The notes under the pieces are model-generated. The model ran no database searches and had not been told where the DNA came from. It worked only from the letters and a program-made list of their open reading frames with translations. A stretch of 64,000 bases of DNA from CAZDIO01 sp964505555 (GTDB taxonomy: Bacteria > Bdellovibrionota_C > UBA2361 > SZUA-149 > CAZDIO01): contig CAZDIO010000020.1 of assembly GCA_964505555.1 (NCBI GenBank), positions 1-64,000 of the forward strand, in the 5' to 3' direction. The translations under genes and the position numbers were made by a program. Position 1 is the first letter of the stretch. Each line of letters begins with the position of its first letter. Shown one piece after another: positions 17,568-25,179 of the stretch.

Positions 17568-17642
17568 CGCTACCCCGTTTCAGGGTTTTTGACTGTCGAA
17601 GTAGCCTCAACTTTTCAAAATAAATGGGAATAAATAAGGATG

Positions 17643-17800
17643 GATCTCTGGTGGATCTCTGGTGGATCTCTGGTGCATGACAACACAGTCGTAGTCAAAG
17701 TCAGTTAAAGTTCTAGTGAAAAACGTTTTAGAATTCAGTCCGTTAAGGAAAGAAGAAAAAACGAGTTAAAGGAACAGTGAGTTGCCATCCACCAGATCAT
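17643..17800. repeat. MITE-like repeat, copy C, with GGATCTCTGGT tandem
   Basis: Three tandem GGATCTCTGGT words (17643-17675) run into GCATGACAAC. The conserved core (GTCAAAGTCAGTTAAAGTTC, GAATTCAGTCCGTTAAGGAA) follows, and the unit ends in GTTGCCATCCACCAGATCAT. The ends GGTGCATGACAAC and GTTGCCATCCACC are imperfect terminal inverted repeats. Confidence 0.7.
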
Positions 17801-17807
17801 CATCATC

Positions 17808-17966
17808 GGAATCAACCCGCTAAAAGCTAAAACTCGGTACATAGGAATGCAGCCGTAGTCAAAGTCATTTAAAGTTCTAGCCAAAAATGTTTTAGAATTC
17901 AGTGAGTTAAGATGAAAAGAAAAAACGACTTAAAGGAACAGTGAGTTGCCATCCACCATCTTTTCG
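17808..17966. repeat. MITE-like repeat, copy D
   Basis: It is nearly identical to copy B (15172-15331) across the left extension, core and right end. Its right end CCACCATCTTTTCGG joins directly onto the truncated IS4-type transposase. Confidence 0.75.
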
Positions 17967-18252
17967 GAGGTTCAAGAATCTTGCGCAGCACTTCAAGTGA
18001 CAACCTCGAACGAGCTTGGCAAAACGCTGAGGCAGTAAATGGTATCCCTGATAGGTGCGGCAAGTGGGCTATTGCTGTATTGCCATACAGAACTTGCAGA
18101 AACATCAGCTGAATCGTCGTAACAGGATCTAACAGACGTTCTCGCCAGCCTAAACCCAGCTCTTGACACACTCTCCGAATCTCCTCCCCCTCCAACTCTC
18201 TCGTCCATTTTCTCTTGAACTGTCCTACGATTTTGCTAATATCAATACGCAT
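17967..18252 (-). pseudogene. Truncated IS4-family transposase (N-terminal part)
   Basis: About 95 codons (MRIDISKIVGQFKRKWTREL...) match the N-terminus of IS4-type transposases, including WRERLLDPVTTIQLMFLQVL and FTASAFCQARSRL. The reading frame then runs into MITE-like copy D (residues PKRWWMATHC onward are repeat-derived). The DDE catalytic domain, another 300 or so residues, is absent. The remnant cannot be active. Confidence 0.8.
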
Positions 18253-18506
18253 TTGATGCCTCCTGAGATTTCTTTAGCGTTTGCTTGACACAAACACTCT
18301 CTCAGGAGGCTTTTTCTCGTACAACCACTTTCTTATTCGGATTTTCGTACGTCAGCACGCGGACTTACGCTTAACTTAATGCCATTCACTCCCGACCCCT
18401 TTTCTTTCTGCTTAGCTCACAACGGAAAGGTGTAGCGACTGAACACCTTTCCGGTGAACAGGCTGGCTGATCATTGGTCGCCGCTTTGAGCGAGAGCCGA
18501 TGTTTC
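18253..18506. repeat. REP-like motif (18369-18406) in intergenic stretch
   Basis: The intact motif GCTTAACTTAATGCCATTC at 18369-18387 is followed by ACTCCCGACCCCTTTTCTT. The rest of the stretch holds no gene that I can see. Confidence 0.6.
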
Positions 18507-19091
18507 TTATGATGATGATGGTGGCAGCGCCTCAGAATGACTTTCAACGTAAATTGCGAGCTTGAGAGAGGCGATAGGTACTGCAACTAGTCCCACCGCT
18601 GAACAAAGAATTGTGGATCCAAGTAACACCCAATCCTCCAACCACGGGTAGCGAGACCACCCTCCACCTACCGCGAGAACGCTAATTATATTGATACATA
18701 CGTTGAACAATACGCAAACAATTATGGTATTGATATATCTTTTGATTTCTGATTTGCCTATCGCAATGAGTAAAATATAGCCAAACACTCCGGCTAAGAT
18801 ATTTCCCAAAGCAGCAAAAAACACCACGATTGACGTAGATGAAGGAGGAATCCCCTCTCCTCTTAATGCTAGATAACAAGCTATCCCACCGAGGGCGAAA
18901 ATGCCGCTGAAAAACACGAGAGCCATGAGAACTCCACATTGTGACCGCATTTCATGGAACCCCATTTCATTTACAACCTTCGTATCCTGATTCACGGTTT
19001 TTCCTTTCATAAAAGTTTCGGCTTGAACACACACAGGACAGTTAATATTCCAAAAATGACTATTAACTGTCCCGCTGCGAACAACCGACAT
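18507..19091 (-). CDS. Four-TM membrane protein, unknown function
   Basis: The 194-codon frame contains four hydrophobic segments at about residues 52-75, 85-110, 120-142 and 150-180. A short charged loop (KSEIKRYIN) follows the second segment. The start is uncertain: 19091 has only a weak AAGGG, while internal ATGs at 19010 or near 18963 are also possible. The last residues (SHSEALPPSSS) are soluble. No family is recognised, and there is no operon partner. Confidence 0.55.
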   Translation of the reverse strand: MSVVRSGTVNSHFWNINCPVCVQAETFMKGKTVNQDTKVVNEMGFHEMRSQCGVLMALVFFSGIFALGGIACYLALRGEGIPPSSTSIVVFFAALGNILAGVFGYILLIAIGKSEIKRYINTIIVCVLFNVCINIISVLAVGGGWSRYPWLEDWVLLGSTILCSAVGLVAVPIASLKLAIYVESHSEALPPSSS

Positions 19092-19395
19092 TCACGAAAA
19101 ACCCTTACGCCGCCACGCCTTTTCGTTGTGACCTAAGCTTCTACCCAGATGTTGTGAGTTGTGCTTTACCTAGCACTGGAAACGAGGGATTGCCACTAGT
19201 TTCATCCCCGTGTTTGGCAATTATCTAAAAAATCCTGAGATTTGGTGCCTGAGATTTGGTCCTGAGATTTGGTGCATGCCAACGCATCGATAGTCAAAGT
19301 TACTTAAAGTTCTAGTCGAAAATGTTTTAGAATTCAGTCAGTTAAGAATAGAAGAAAAAGCCCTTTAAAGTAACAGTGAGTTGCCATCCACCAGA
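19092..19395. repeat. MITE-like repeat, copy E, with TGAGATTTGGT tandem
   Basis: Three TGAGATTTGGT words (about 19231-19274) precede GCATGCCAAC. The conserved core (GTCAAAGTTACTTAAAGTTC, GAATTCAGTCAGTTAAGAA) follows. The right end GTTGCCATCCACCAGATCAG runs into the truncated IS110-type gene. Confidence 0.7.
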
Positions 19396-19410
19396 TCAGG
19401 CCACCAGATC

Positions 19411-20013
19411 AGCCGGCTCATCGAATTGTTTAATCCGCTGGTCAAGCGAAGAAAGCTCTTCTTGTAACAGCCTGAACATCGAACATGTCATCGTTGATAC
19501 CTCTTGCTCTACCTCACTAAGAACTTTCCCTAACATCCGGCGCAGCTGAGTTACTCCCCGCGAAATCACAAACCCATACTCTGCTAGTAAACCCCGAAGC
19601 TGGTTAATAATCGCCGTCCGCTCTGCTACTAACCGTTCTCGCACCCGATGCAGATTCTGTAGATCCTGTTGCTCAACTCGCTTCACTGCTACAAATCTCA
19701 TGCTCGGTCTCTGCGCTGCTTCAGCTATCGCTTCTGCGTCAGCGCGGTCGTTCTTTTGTGACTTAACGTATGGCTTTACAAACGCCGCCGGAATTAGCCG
19801 AACTTCGTGCCCATAGGATTCAAACAGCCTACCCCAATAATGCGAGCCTGCTCCGACTTCCATCGCTACTATACAACGCCGCCGCAACAGCATGAATTCT
19901 TTCACCTGATTCCGGTGCAGCTTTCGCTCCAGTGTCTTCTCCCCACACTCGTCAACACCACAAACCTGGAAATAGCTCTTTGATGTATCTAGTCCGATAA
20001 GATATGTTTCCAT
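19411..20013 (-). pseudogene. Truncated IS110-family transposase
   Basis: From METYLIGLDTSKSYFQVCGV the frame matches the DEDD N-terminal domain of IS110 transposases, including AMEVGAGSHYWGR and KNDRADAEAIAEA. A strong AAGGAGG precedes the ATG at 20013. About 200 residues are present out of about 340. The Tnp_20 C-terminal domain with the Ser active site is missing, and the frame ends in the right end of MITE-like copy E (stop near 19396). It is a dead remnant. Confidence 0.85.
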
Positions 20014-20052
20014 TTGGTCCTTTCCTCCTTTTAAAGTTCGTCTCGACTCCAA

Positions 20053-20340
20053 CGTCTTGACTACTTTGGCACTTCAAGGCCGTTAATTAAAGGAGGACAG
20101 GACCATTCTATTGCACCAAGTTTTAACCAAGTTTTAACCAAGTTTTACGCACCAAGTTTTGGGCCTCGCAACGACAGGAGGACGAACGCTTAACTTAATG
20201 TCATTCGGGATTGTCCCCATAACGATTACACATATTTAGCTTGGTTGGAGAAGCATGGTTAGACAAACCACCGATGAGTGTATGGTTTTAGAGAATGCCC
20301 GGAATGTTCGGGAATCAGATCAAAGGTGCTGGGAGGAAGT
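20053..20340. repeat. ACCAAGTTTTA tandem words and REP-like motif
   Basis: ACCAAGTTTT occurs four times between 20115 and 20160, ending in GGGCC. A REP-like motif copy (GCTTAACTTAATGTCATTC) is at 20188-20206. The stretch also carries the promoter of the gene at 20341. Confidence 0.55.
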
Positions 20341-20553
20341 ATGATGAAAAGGTTGTTATTTACAGCCGTAATGGTTACCTGTTTTGGAGTCGAAAATGCA
20401 TCGGCCCGTGCCTATTATGATACCGAAGTATGCTACGGCAATTCCAGCGGAGGGATATGCGTCTACTGTCTGGGGGATGAGTGTTGGTCAGTAGTTAGCC
20501 ATCCTCCGCGATTGGTCAATGATCTCTATTGGGAGGAAGACGGGCTCTTATAA
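20341..20553 (+). CDS. Tiny secreted Cys-rich protein
   Basis: The start MMKRLLFTAVMVTCFGVENA at 20341 (or the adjacent ATG at 20344) follows GGGAGGAAGT. After a signal peptide ending near ASARA, the mature peptide of about 46 residues has four cysteines (VCYG, ICVYC, ECW). It is the third member of the set with 10829-11041 and 13740-13952. The function is unknown. Confidence 0.6.
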   Translation: MMKRLLFTAVMVTCFGVENASARAYYDTEVCYGNSSGGICVYCLGDECWSVVSHPPRLVNDLYWEEDGLL

Positions 20554-20714
20554 CCGGGGGATGAGATCTGGTGGATGTACATTCAAGGACTAAGTGCAAC
20601 ACACTTAGAGCACGAGGCACGCGGTACTCTAATTCTTTGTTACCACTACACTTTATTCCCATTTTCGTGGGGATACTTCAGTGCCCGGCGGATAATTCTC
20701 GCAGACGTTTTCCT

Positions 20715-21308
20715 CTATTTTGACCTCATCAGTTCCAGTGTATCGATAAGCACAAGAACGTTATTGCTCAACCCTTCCACCGTTTCTCTAACCACGCCTT
20801 CTTTGTCTAGAAGCAGTAATTTATTCGAATGAATAATATCGTTAGAGGTTGGGTCGCTCTGGAAATTAATCGAAAGAAGGTGAGAGAGTTTACGAATATC
20901 TTCTTTTTTGCCTGTTAAAAACCGCCAATTTGGTGCTGTTAAGTTCTTTTGATCGCGAAACTTCTTTAGCTCAGCAGGGCTATCACGATCGGGATCAAAC
21001 GTCACAATTACTATTTCAACACGAAGCTGTTTGTCCTTGAGCGCATCATCAAGCTTTTTTAGGCGAGCGATTGTTAAGGGGCAGGCTGTGGAACAACTTG
21101 CAAAAGCCATGGTGAGGACCACCGGCCTTCCGGAAAAATCGGCGAGAGTCACTTTGTTCTCTTTGTCATCCTGCCACTCCATCTTGATGTTATACAGCGA
21201 TTCGTCGGGGTAAGAGAAGGCCGATTCAATGCGGGTTATTAGTGAGAAAAACAAAACTAAGAACAAACGAGAAAAAATTAGCGAACTTGTTTTCATATTT
21301 TTATCCAC
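20715..21308 (-). CDS. SCO1/SenC-family copper chaperone
   Basis: The 197-residue protein has an N-terminal signal or anchor helix and the thioredoxin-like SCO fold. The copper-binding C72-STA-C76 and His160 (NDIIHSNKLLLLD) are visible, as is the DPDRDSPAELKKF motif. SCO proteins deliver copper to CuA or act as periplasmic thiol reductases. The gene follows nirV by 2 bp, so nirK-nirV-sco is likely one operon, and a role in copper supply to NirK or to the neighbouring CuA enzyme is a reasonable inference. Confidence 0.85.
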   Translation of the reverse strand: MDKNMKTSSLIFSRLFLVLFFSLITRIESAFSYPDESLYNIKMEWQDDKENKVTLADFSGRPVVLTMAFASCSTACPLTIARLKKLDDALKDKQLRVEIVIVTFDPDRDSPAELKKFRDQKNLTAPNWRFLTGKKEDIRKLSHLLSINFQSDPTSNDIIHSNKLLLLDKEGVVRETVEGLSNNVLVLIDTLELMRSK

Positions 21309-21310
21309 TA

Positions 21311-22105
21311 CTATTTGTCACGTGCACATCGAAAACCGAGCGTCTCCATTGTAAAGCGAGCTTGTAAGCTGTTTCTTAAAGCGTAACGCATGTATGCCGC
21401 ATAATTTGCTTTATCGGTGGAGCTTGTAGATCCTGCACCACAAAAAAGATTCTTAAGCTCTTCTGCGTCGCGACGATTGTCACCACCAACAAAGACACTA
21501 TTAAAGTCCGCGGTCCACTCCCAGATAAGCCCGTGAAGATCGTGGATGCCCCAGAAATTCGGATCACCCTTTCCGACCTCACTAAGGGCTTCGCCACGGC
21601 TTGGTTTTGAATACCAGGTAAGCAGTCGTTGAAGAAATTGAGCATCTTTTGATGCATCCGCTTTCGATTCGCTTGCCAACGCCGCAAACTCCCACTCAAA
21701 GACCGTGGGGAGACGCTTCCCTTGTGAAACGCAATACTCATTTGCGGCATACCAAGAGACGTTTGTAACGGGAATGTTGTCTGTTCCGTTTTTCGGGCAT
21801 AGGCGATCACCTTTTTTGCTCCAGTGCTTCAAATATTTATTGTCAGCAAGAAGGGAACTAACGGTTTCAGGGTTCCATTCACGGTGAAGCTGAATGAATC
21901 TATCAAATTGCCCATTTGTTACTGGTGTTTGGTCCAATAAAAATGGTTTCACATGAACCGTGTCTGAGGGCTTCGAAACCCCATATTGTGGAGTGAAATC
22001 TCCGCCTGGGATGTTTGACTGAGCGGAGTTTTGTAAGAGCCCTAGCGCTCCGCAACTAGCGTAAAAAATTAGATCAAATAACCAGCCAAACACCCGACAA
22101 TCCAT
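21311..22105 (-). CDS. nirV: NirV-like formylglycine-generating-enzyme-family protein
   Basis: The 264-residue protein carries the SUMF1/FGE-sulfatase fold: PVTNGQFDRFI, NIPVTNVSWYAANEYC, KRLPTVFEWEFAA, LHGLIWEWTADF and the terminal LGFRCARD. An N-terminal hydrophobic segment suggests export. Members next to nirK are called NirV in denitrifiers; their exact job, perhaps NirK maturation, is not established. Spacing to nirK is 18 bp and to the SCO gene 2 bp. Confidence 0.8.
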   Translation of the reverse strand: MDCRVFGWLFDLIFYASCGALGLLQNSAQSNIPGGDFTPQYGVSKPSDTVHVKPFLLDQTPVTNGQFDRFIQLHREWNPETVSSLLADNKYLKHWSKKGDRLCPKNGTDNIPVTNVSWYAANEYCVSQGKRLPTVFEWEFAALASESKADASKDAQFLQRLLTWYSKPSRGEALSEVGKGDPNFWGIHDLHGLIWEWTADFNSVFVGGDNRRDAEELKNLFCGAGSTSSTDKANYAAYMRYALRNSLQARFTMETLGFRCARDK

Positions 22106-22123
22106 CCCGCTATAGTGGCAACG

Positions 22124-23617
22124 TTACTCGACACCGGTACTTGCCGATGCAGATTCTTCAGCAAGTGTCGCCATATGCTTTTTTACTTCTGCTACAGAAA
22201 ACGCATAGGCGGTGTTGTCCCAACTGTTTGTGATATAAGTTAGAACTGACGCAATCTCCTCTTCACTCAGATTCGTTAGTGGTGGCATGGCGGCATTATA
22301 TTCCACTCCGTTAACGGTAATCTTTCCGGTTTTTCCATACTTAATAATGCGGACAAGCGCTTTCCGGTCATTTTCTGCAAGCTTCATCATGAAGTCAGAT
22401 TTTGCTAGGGGTGGGAAAACTTGCGGTACCCCTTCTCCTTTAAGCTGGTGGCACATTAAACAGTTGTTTGCATACACTTTGCTTCCTTGCCCGATCAAAA
22501 TATCCTTTCCTAACTTCTGTAACTTCGGGTCTTGGGCGATTGCTTTCTGATACTCCTCTCGAAGCTTGGAGAGATCTGATTGGTTCGATGCTTGCTCTCC
22601 TAAATAGACCGCATCAACCTCCTTTCCGGAGTAGATCGCTTTATCTTCAGCCCCAACAATTTTTAGCATTCCCAGCGCACCCTTGTTAAATGCACGAAAG
22701 ATGCTGTGGTCGACTAAGACGAGCGTCCCCGGAACCTCAACTTTGAACTCAACCATCGCCGAGCCCCCTGCAGGAACGAGCGTTGACTGAACATGCTCCT
22801 GATTTGAAATGGTTCCCCCTTCAGTATAGACCTTGTCAAAAATTTCGCCGATTACATGAAACGACGAGATCAGATTTGGTCCACCGTTTCCAATGAACAA
22901 CCGCACGGTTTCGCCAACGTTTGCAGTGATTGCTTTGTCGCCGGTGAGCGAATTGACGGCGCCGTTAAAAACTACGTAGGGAGGGCTCTCGTCAATTGCC
23001 TTTTGCATCGAAAACGATTGAAGACCACGTTCTCCATAATTTCCCGCTGTGTAGAATTCACTTTGCATCACATAAAACTCGCGGTCGACCTTTGGAAGTG
23101 GCTTCTCAGGTTGCACGTAGATAAGGCCATACATCCCGTTTGCGACGTGCATTCCCACAGGCGCCGTTGCGCAGTGATAAACATAAAGCCCGGGATTAAG
23201 TACCTTGAAAGTAAACTGCGATTCGTGTCCTGGTGCAGTAAACGTACTTGCAGCTCCACCTCCGGGACCAGTCACTGCATGGAGATCGATGTTATGAGGA
23301 AGTTTACTGGACGGGTGGTTTTTTAGGTGAAATTCAACTGTATCACCGACGCGAACCCGGATAAACTTTCCTGGAACTTTTCCTCCAAAGGTCCAGAACG
23401 TATACTCAACGCCATCAGCAAGTCCAGCTACAAGTTCGCGAACCTCGAGATCGACTCTTACCTTGGCGGGATGACTGCGTGTGATCGGGGGAGGTACATT
23501 TGGCGCATCAGTCAATACCGTCTCCTCAAGCGGAGGCTCTCCGGCTGCCTGTGCAAGACCGAAAGGAATAAACAGTGATAATAAAGAAACAAAAAACGGC
23601 TTAAAAAAATTGGTCAT
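22124..23617 (-). CDS. nirK: Copper nitrite reductase with fused cytochrome c domain
   Basis: It reduces nitrite to NO in the periplasm. The 497-residue protein starts at 23617, after GGGGGAG. After a signal peptide (residues 1-24) come two cupredoxin domains with all copper ligands: H108, C149, H157 and M162 for type 1; H113, H148 and H304 for type 2. The catalytic D111 and H254 are also present. A C-terminal cytochrome c domain follows, with C386-LM-C-H390 and a likely axial Met444 (AAMPPL). Such NirK-heme c fusions are known, for example in Ralstonia. A palindrome at 23716-23732 lies upstream and may regulate it. Confidence 0.95.
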   Translation of the reverse strand: MTNFFKPFFVSLLSLFIPFGLAQAAGEPPLEETVLTDAPNVPPPITRSHPAKVRVDLEVRELVAGLADGVEYTFWTFGGKVPGKFIRVRVGDTVEFHLKNHPSSKLPHNIDLHAVTGPGGGAASTFTAPGHESQFTFKVLNPGLYVYHCATAPVGMHVANGMYGLIYVQPEKPLPKVDREFYVMQSEFYTAGNYGERGLQSFSMQKAIDESPPYVVFNGAVNSLTGDKAITANVGETVRLFIGNGGPNLISSFHVIGEIFDKVYTEGGTISNQEHVQSTLVPAGGSAMVEFKVEVPGTLVLVDHSIFRAFNKGALGMLKIVGAEDKAIYSGKEVDAVYLGEQASNQSDLSKLREEYQKAIAQDPKLQKLGKDILIGQGSKVYANNCLMCHQLKGEGVPQVFPPLAKSDFMMKLAENDRKALVRIIKYGKTGKITVNGVEYNAAMPPLTNLSEEEIASVLTYITNSWDNTAYAFSVAEVKKHMATLAEESASASTGVE

Positions 23618-23715
23618 ATCTCCCCCTCTTGTAAATGTCTCATTTGTATAGCGCATTCTTCTAAAAACGTCAGAAATTATGTATTTGAGAACACGATTCG
23701 CTCTCTTTCATCTAC

Positions 23716-23732
23716 TTGAATAAAACATTCAA
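23716..23732. promoter_or_regulatory. Palindrome upstream of nirK
   Basis: TTGAAT-AAAAC-ATTCAA lies about 100 bp before the nirK start, in the only gap between hemN and nirK. It resembles Crp/Fnr-type symmetry but the spacing (5 nt) differs from an FNR box, so the binder is unknown. Confidence 0.35.
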
Positions 23733-23775
23733 CTTACTCCGGCGTTATGTTGTTAAGAAAATCAGTCTCTATTGG

Positions 23776-25179
23776 CTACACCGCTGAAGAAAAGATCGCT
23801 GTAGTTTCTAATTGATATTTTTCAATATAAGAATCAAATACCATCGCCACATTTCGTACAAACAATCTTCCCCGGCCGGTCAGATAAAAACCATCTCTTC
23901 GTTCAGAAAGAAGGCCATCACTTATGAGAGTTCTAAGTTCAGCGTATTCTTGTCGAAAGGCATGTTGAAAGGATGTTTGCCACACATCTTCGAAGTTACT
24001 GAAAGCGATCCTTCCCTGACAAAAAAGTTCACCGATGATAAATGCTCGTCTTCTGTCCTCAAGGGAGCGGAGTTTCCCCCGGGTAATAGCGGCGCCGTTT
24101 CCCTTCACCTTTTCAAAGTAACTGCCAAGATCCTTTTCATTTTGCGCAAAGCAGCTCGGTAGTGCCGATATTGCACTAGGGCCAAAGCCAAGTAAGAGAT
24201 CGCTTTCGGACGATGTGTAACCCATAAAGTTTCTTCGTAGCGTTAAAGTCTTAAGCGCGATGGCCAGATCGTCACCGGGCAAAGCAAAATGATCCATTCC
24301 GATATGCACGTAGCCTGCGGCTAACAACTGTTGAATGGCCTCATGAAATATTCTAAGCCGCTCTTTCGCAGTTGGCAGCGGTAGCTTATGGAAGCTTCGC
24401 TGAACCTTCCTCGACCCAGGAAGGTGCGCATACCCATAAAGTGCGATTCGTTCTGGGCGTAAGGTAATGACGTTGTTTATCGTAGCTTGAAACGTTTTGT
24501 TCGTTTGCTGTGGTAGTCCGTAGATAAGGTCGACATTTATTCCACGAAACCCCAATTGCCTCGCCTTTTCAAAAAGGGAACAGATTTTAGCAAATGATTG
24601 AACACGGTGAATGGCATTTTGCACTATAGGGTCGAGATCCTGAATACCGAAGCTTACCCGGTTACAACCAACCGCACGAAGGGTACTAAGGGTTTCTTCA
24701 GTAGCGGTGCGGGGATCGACTTCTACGGAGAATTCAAAAAGGGGTGACGAGTGTGGAAAAGCATGTCGAATGAGGTCGCTCAGTGTCTCCATCTCTTTGC
24801 TGTTTAGATAATTTGGTGTGCCACCTCCCCAATGAAGTTGTGCGATCTGATGATCGGCACCAATGAGCGACTGATAATAAAAAAGCTCCTGTTTTATCGC
24901 TTCAAGATATGGCCCGACGATACTGCGCTCTTTAGGGATAATCTTATGACAGGCACAGAAGTAACAGAGGTTATGACAAAACGGGATATGAATATATAGA
25001 GAGAGCGGTTTTATCTGTGCTTTATTGAAAGTGTCTCTTAGGCACCGCTCCCACACTGCACTACCAACCTCATCGGAGAACTCAGCAGCAGTTGGGTAAC
25101 TTGTATAACGAGGCGCAGAAACGCTATACTTTTCAATTAACCGTGCGGGGATAGTGTCAGCAGGTATGACTTTATCCAC
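23776..25179 (-). CDS. hemN: Oxygen-independent coproporphyrinogen III oxidase
   Basis: A radical-SAM enzyme that converts coproporphyrinogen III to protoporphyrinogen IX without oxygen, allowing heme synthesis under anoxia. The [4Fe-4S] motif C-HNL-C-YF-C (followed by AC) lies near residue 70, after YIHIPF; the GGGTPNYL and EVDPRT motifs follow. The start is taken at GTG 25179, preceded by AGGGGGG; a GTG at 25197 is also in frame. It overlaps the nrdJ stop by 8 bp, so it is translationally coupled. About 465 residues, normal for HemN. Confidence 0.9.
   Translation of the reverse strand: MDKVIPADTIPARLIEKYSVSAPRYTSYPTAAEFSDEVGSAVWERCLRDTFNKAQIKPLSLYIHIPFCHNLCYFCACHKIIPKERSIVGPYLEAIKQELFYYQSLIGADHQIAQLHWGGGTPNYLNSKEMETLSDLIRHAFPHSSPLFEFSVEVDPRTATEETLSTLRAVGCNRVSFGIQDLDPIVQNAIHRVQSFAKICSLFEKARQLGFRGINVDLIYGLPQQTNKTFQATINNVITLRPERIALYGYAHLPGSRKVQRSFHKLPLPTAKERLRIFHEAIQQLLAAGYVHIGMDHFALPGDDLAIALKTLTLRRNFMGYTSSESDLLLGFGPSAISALPSCFAQNEKDLGSYFEKVKGNGAAITRGKLRSLEDRRRAFIIGELFCQGRIAFSNFEDVWQTSFQHAFRQEYAELRTLISDGLLSERRDGFYLTGRGRLFVRNVAMVFDSYIEKYQLETTAIFSSAV

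Noticed and set aside
12306..20163. Possible CRISPR array
   Set aside because: Repeated words are 10-14 bp, irregularly spaced and without unique spacers of constant length, and no cas genes are present.
23716..23732. FNR/DNR box upstream of nirK
   Set aside because: It is a palindrome of TTGAAT type, but spacing and bases do not fit TTGAT-N4-ATCAA. It is kept only as an unassigned palindrome.
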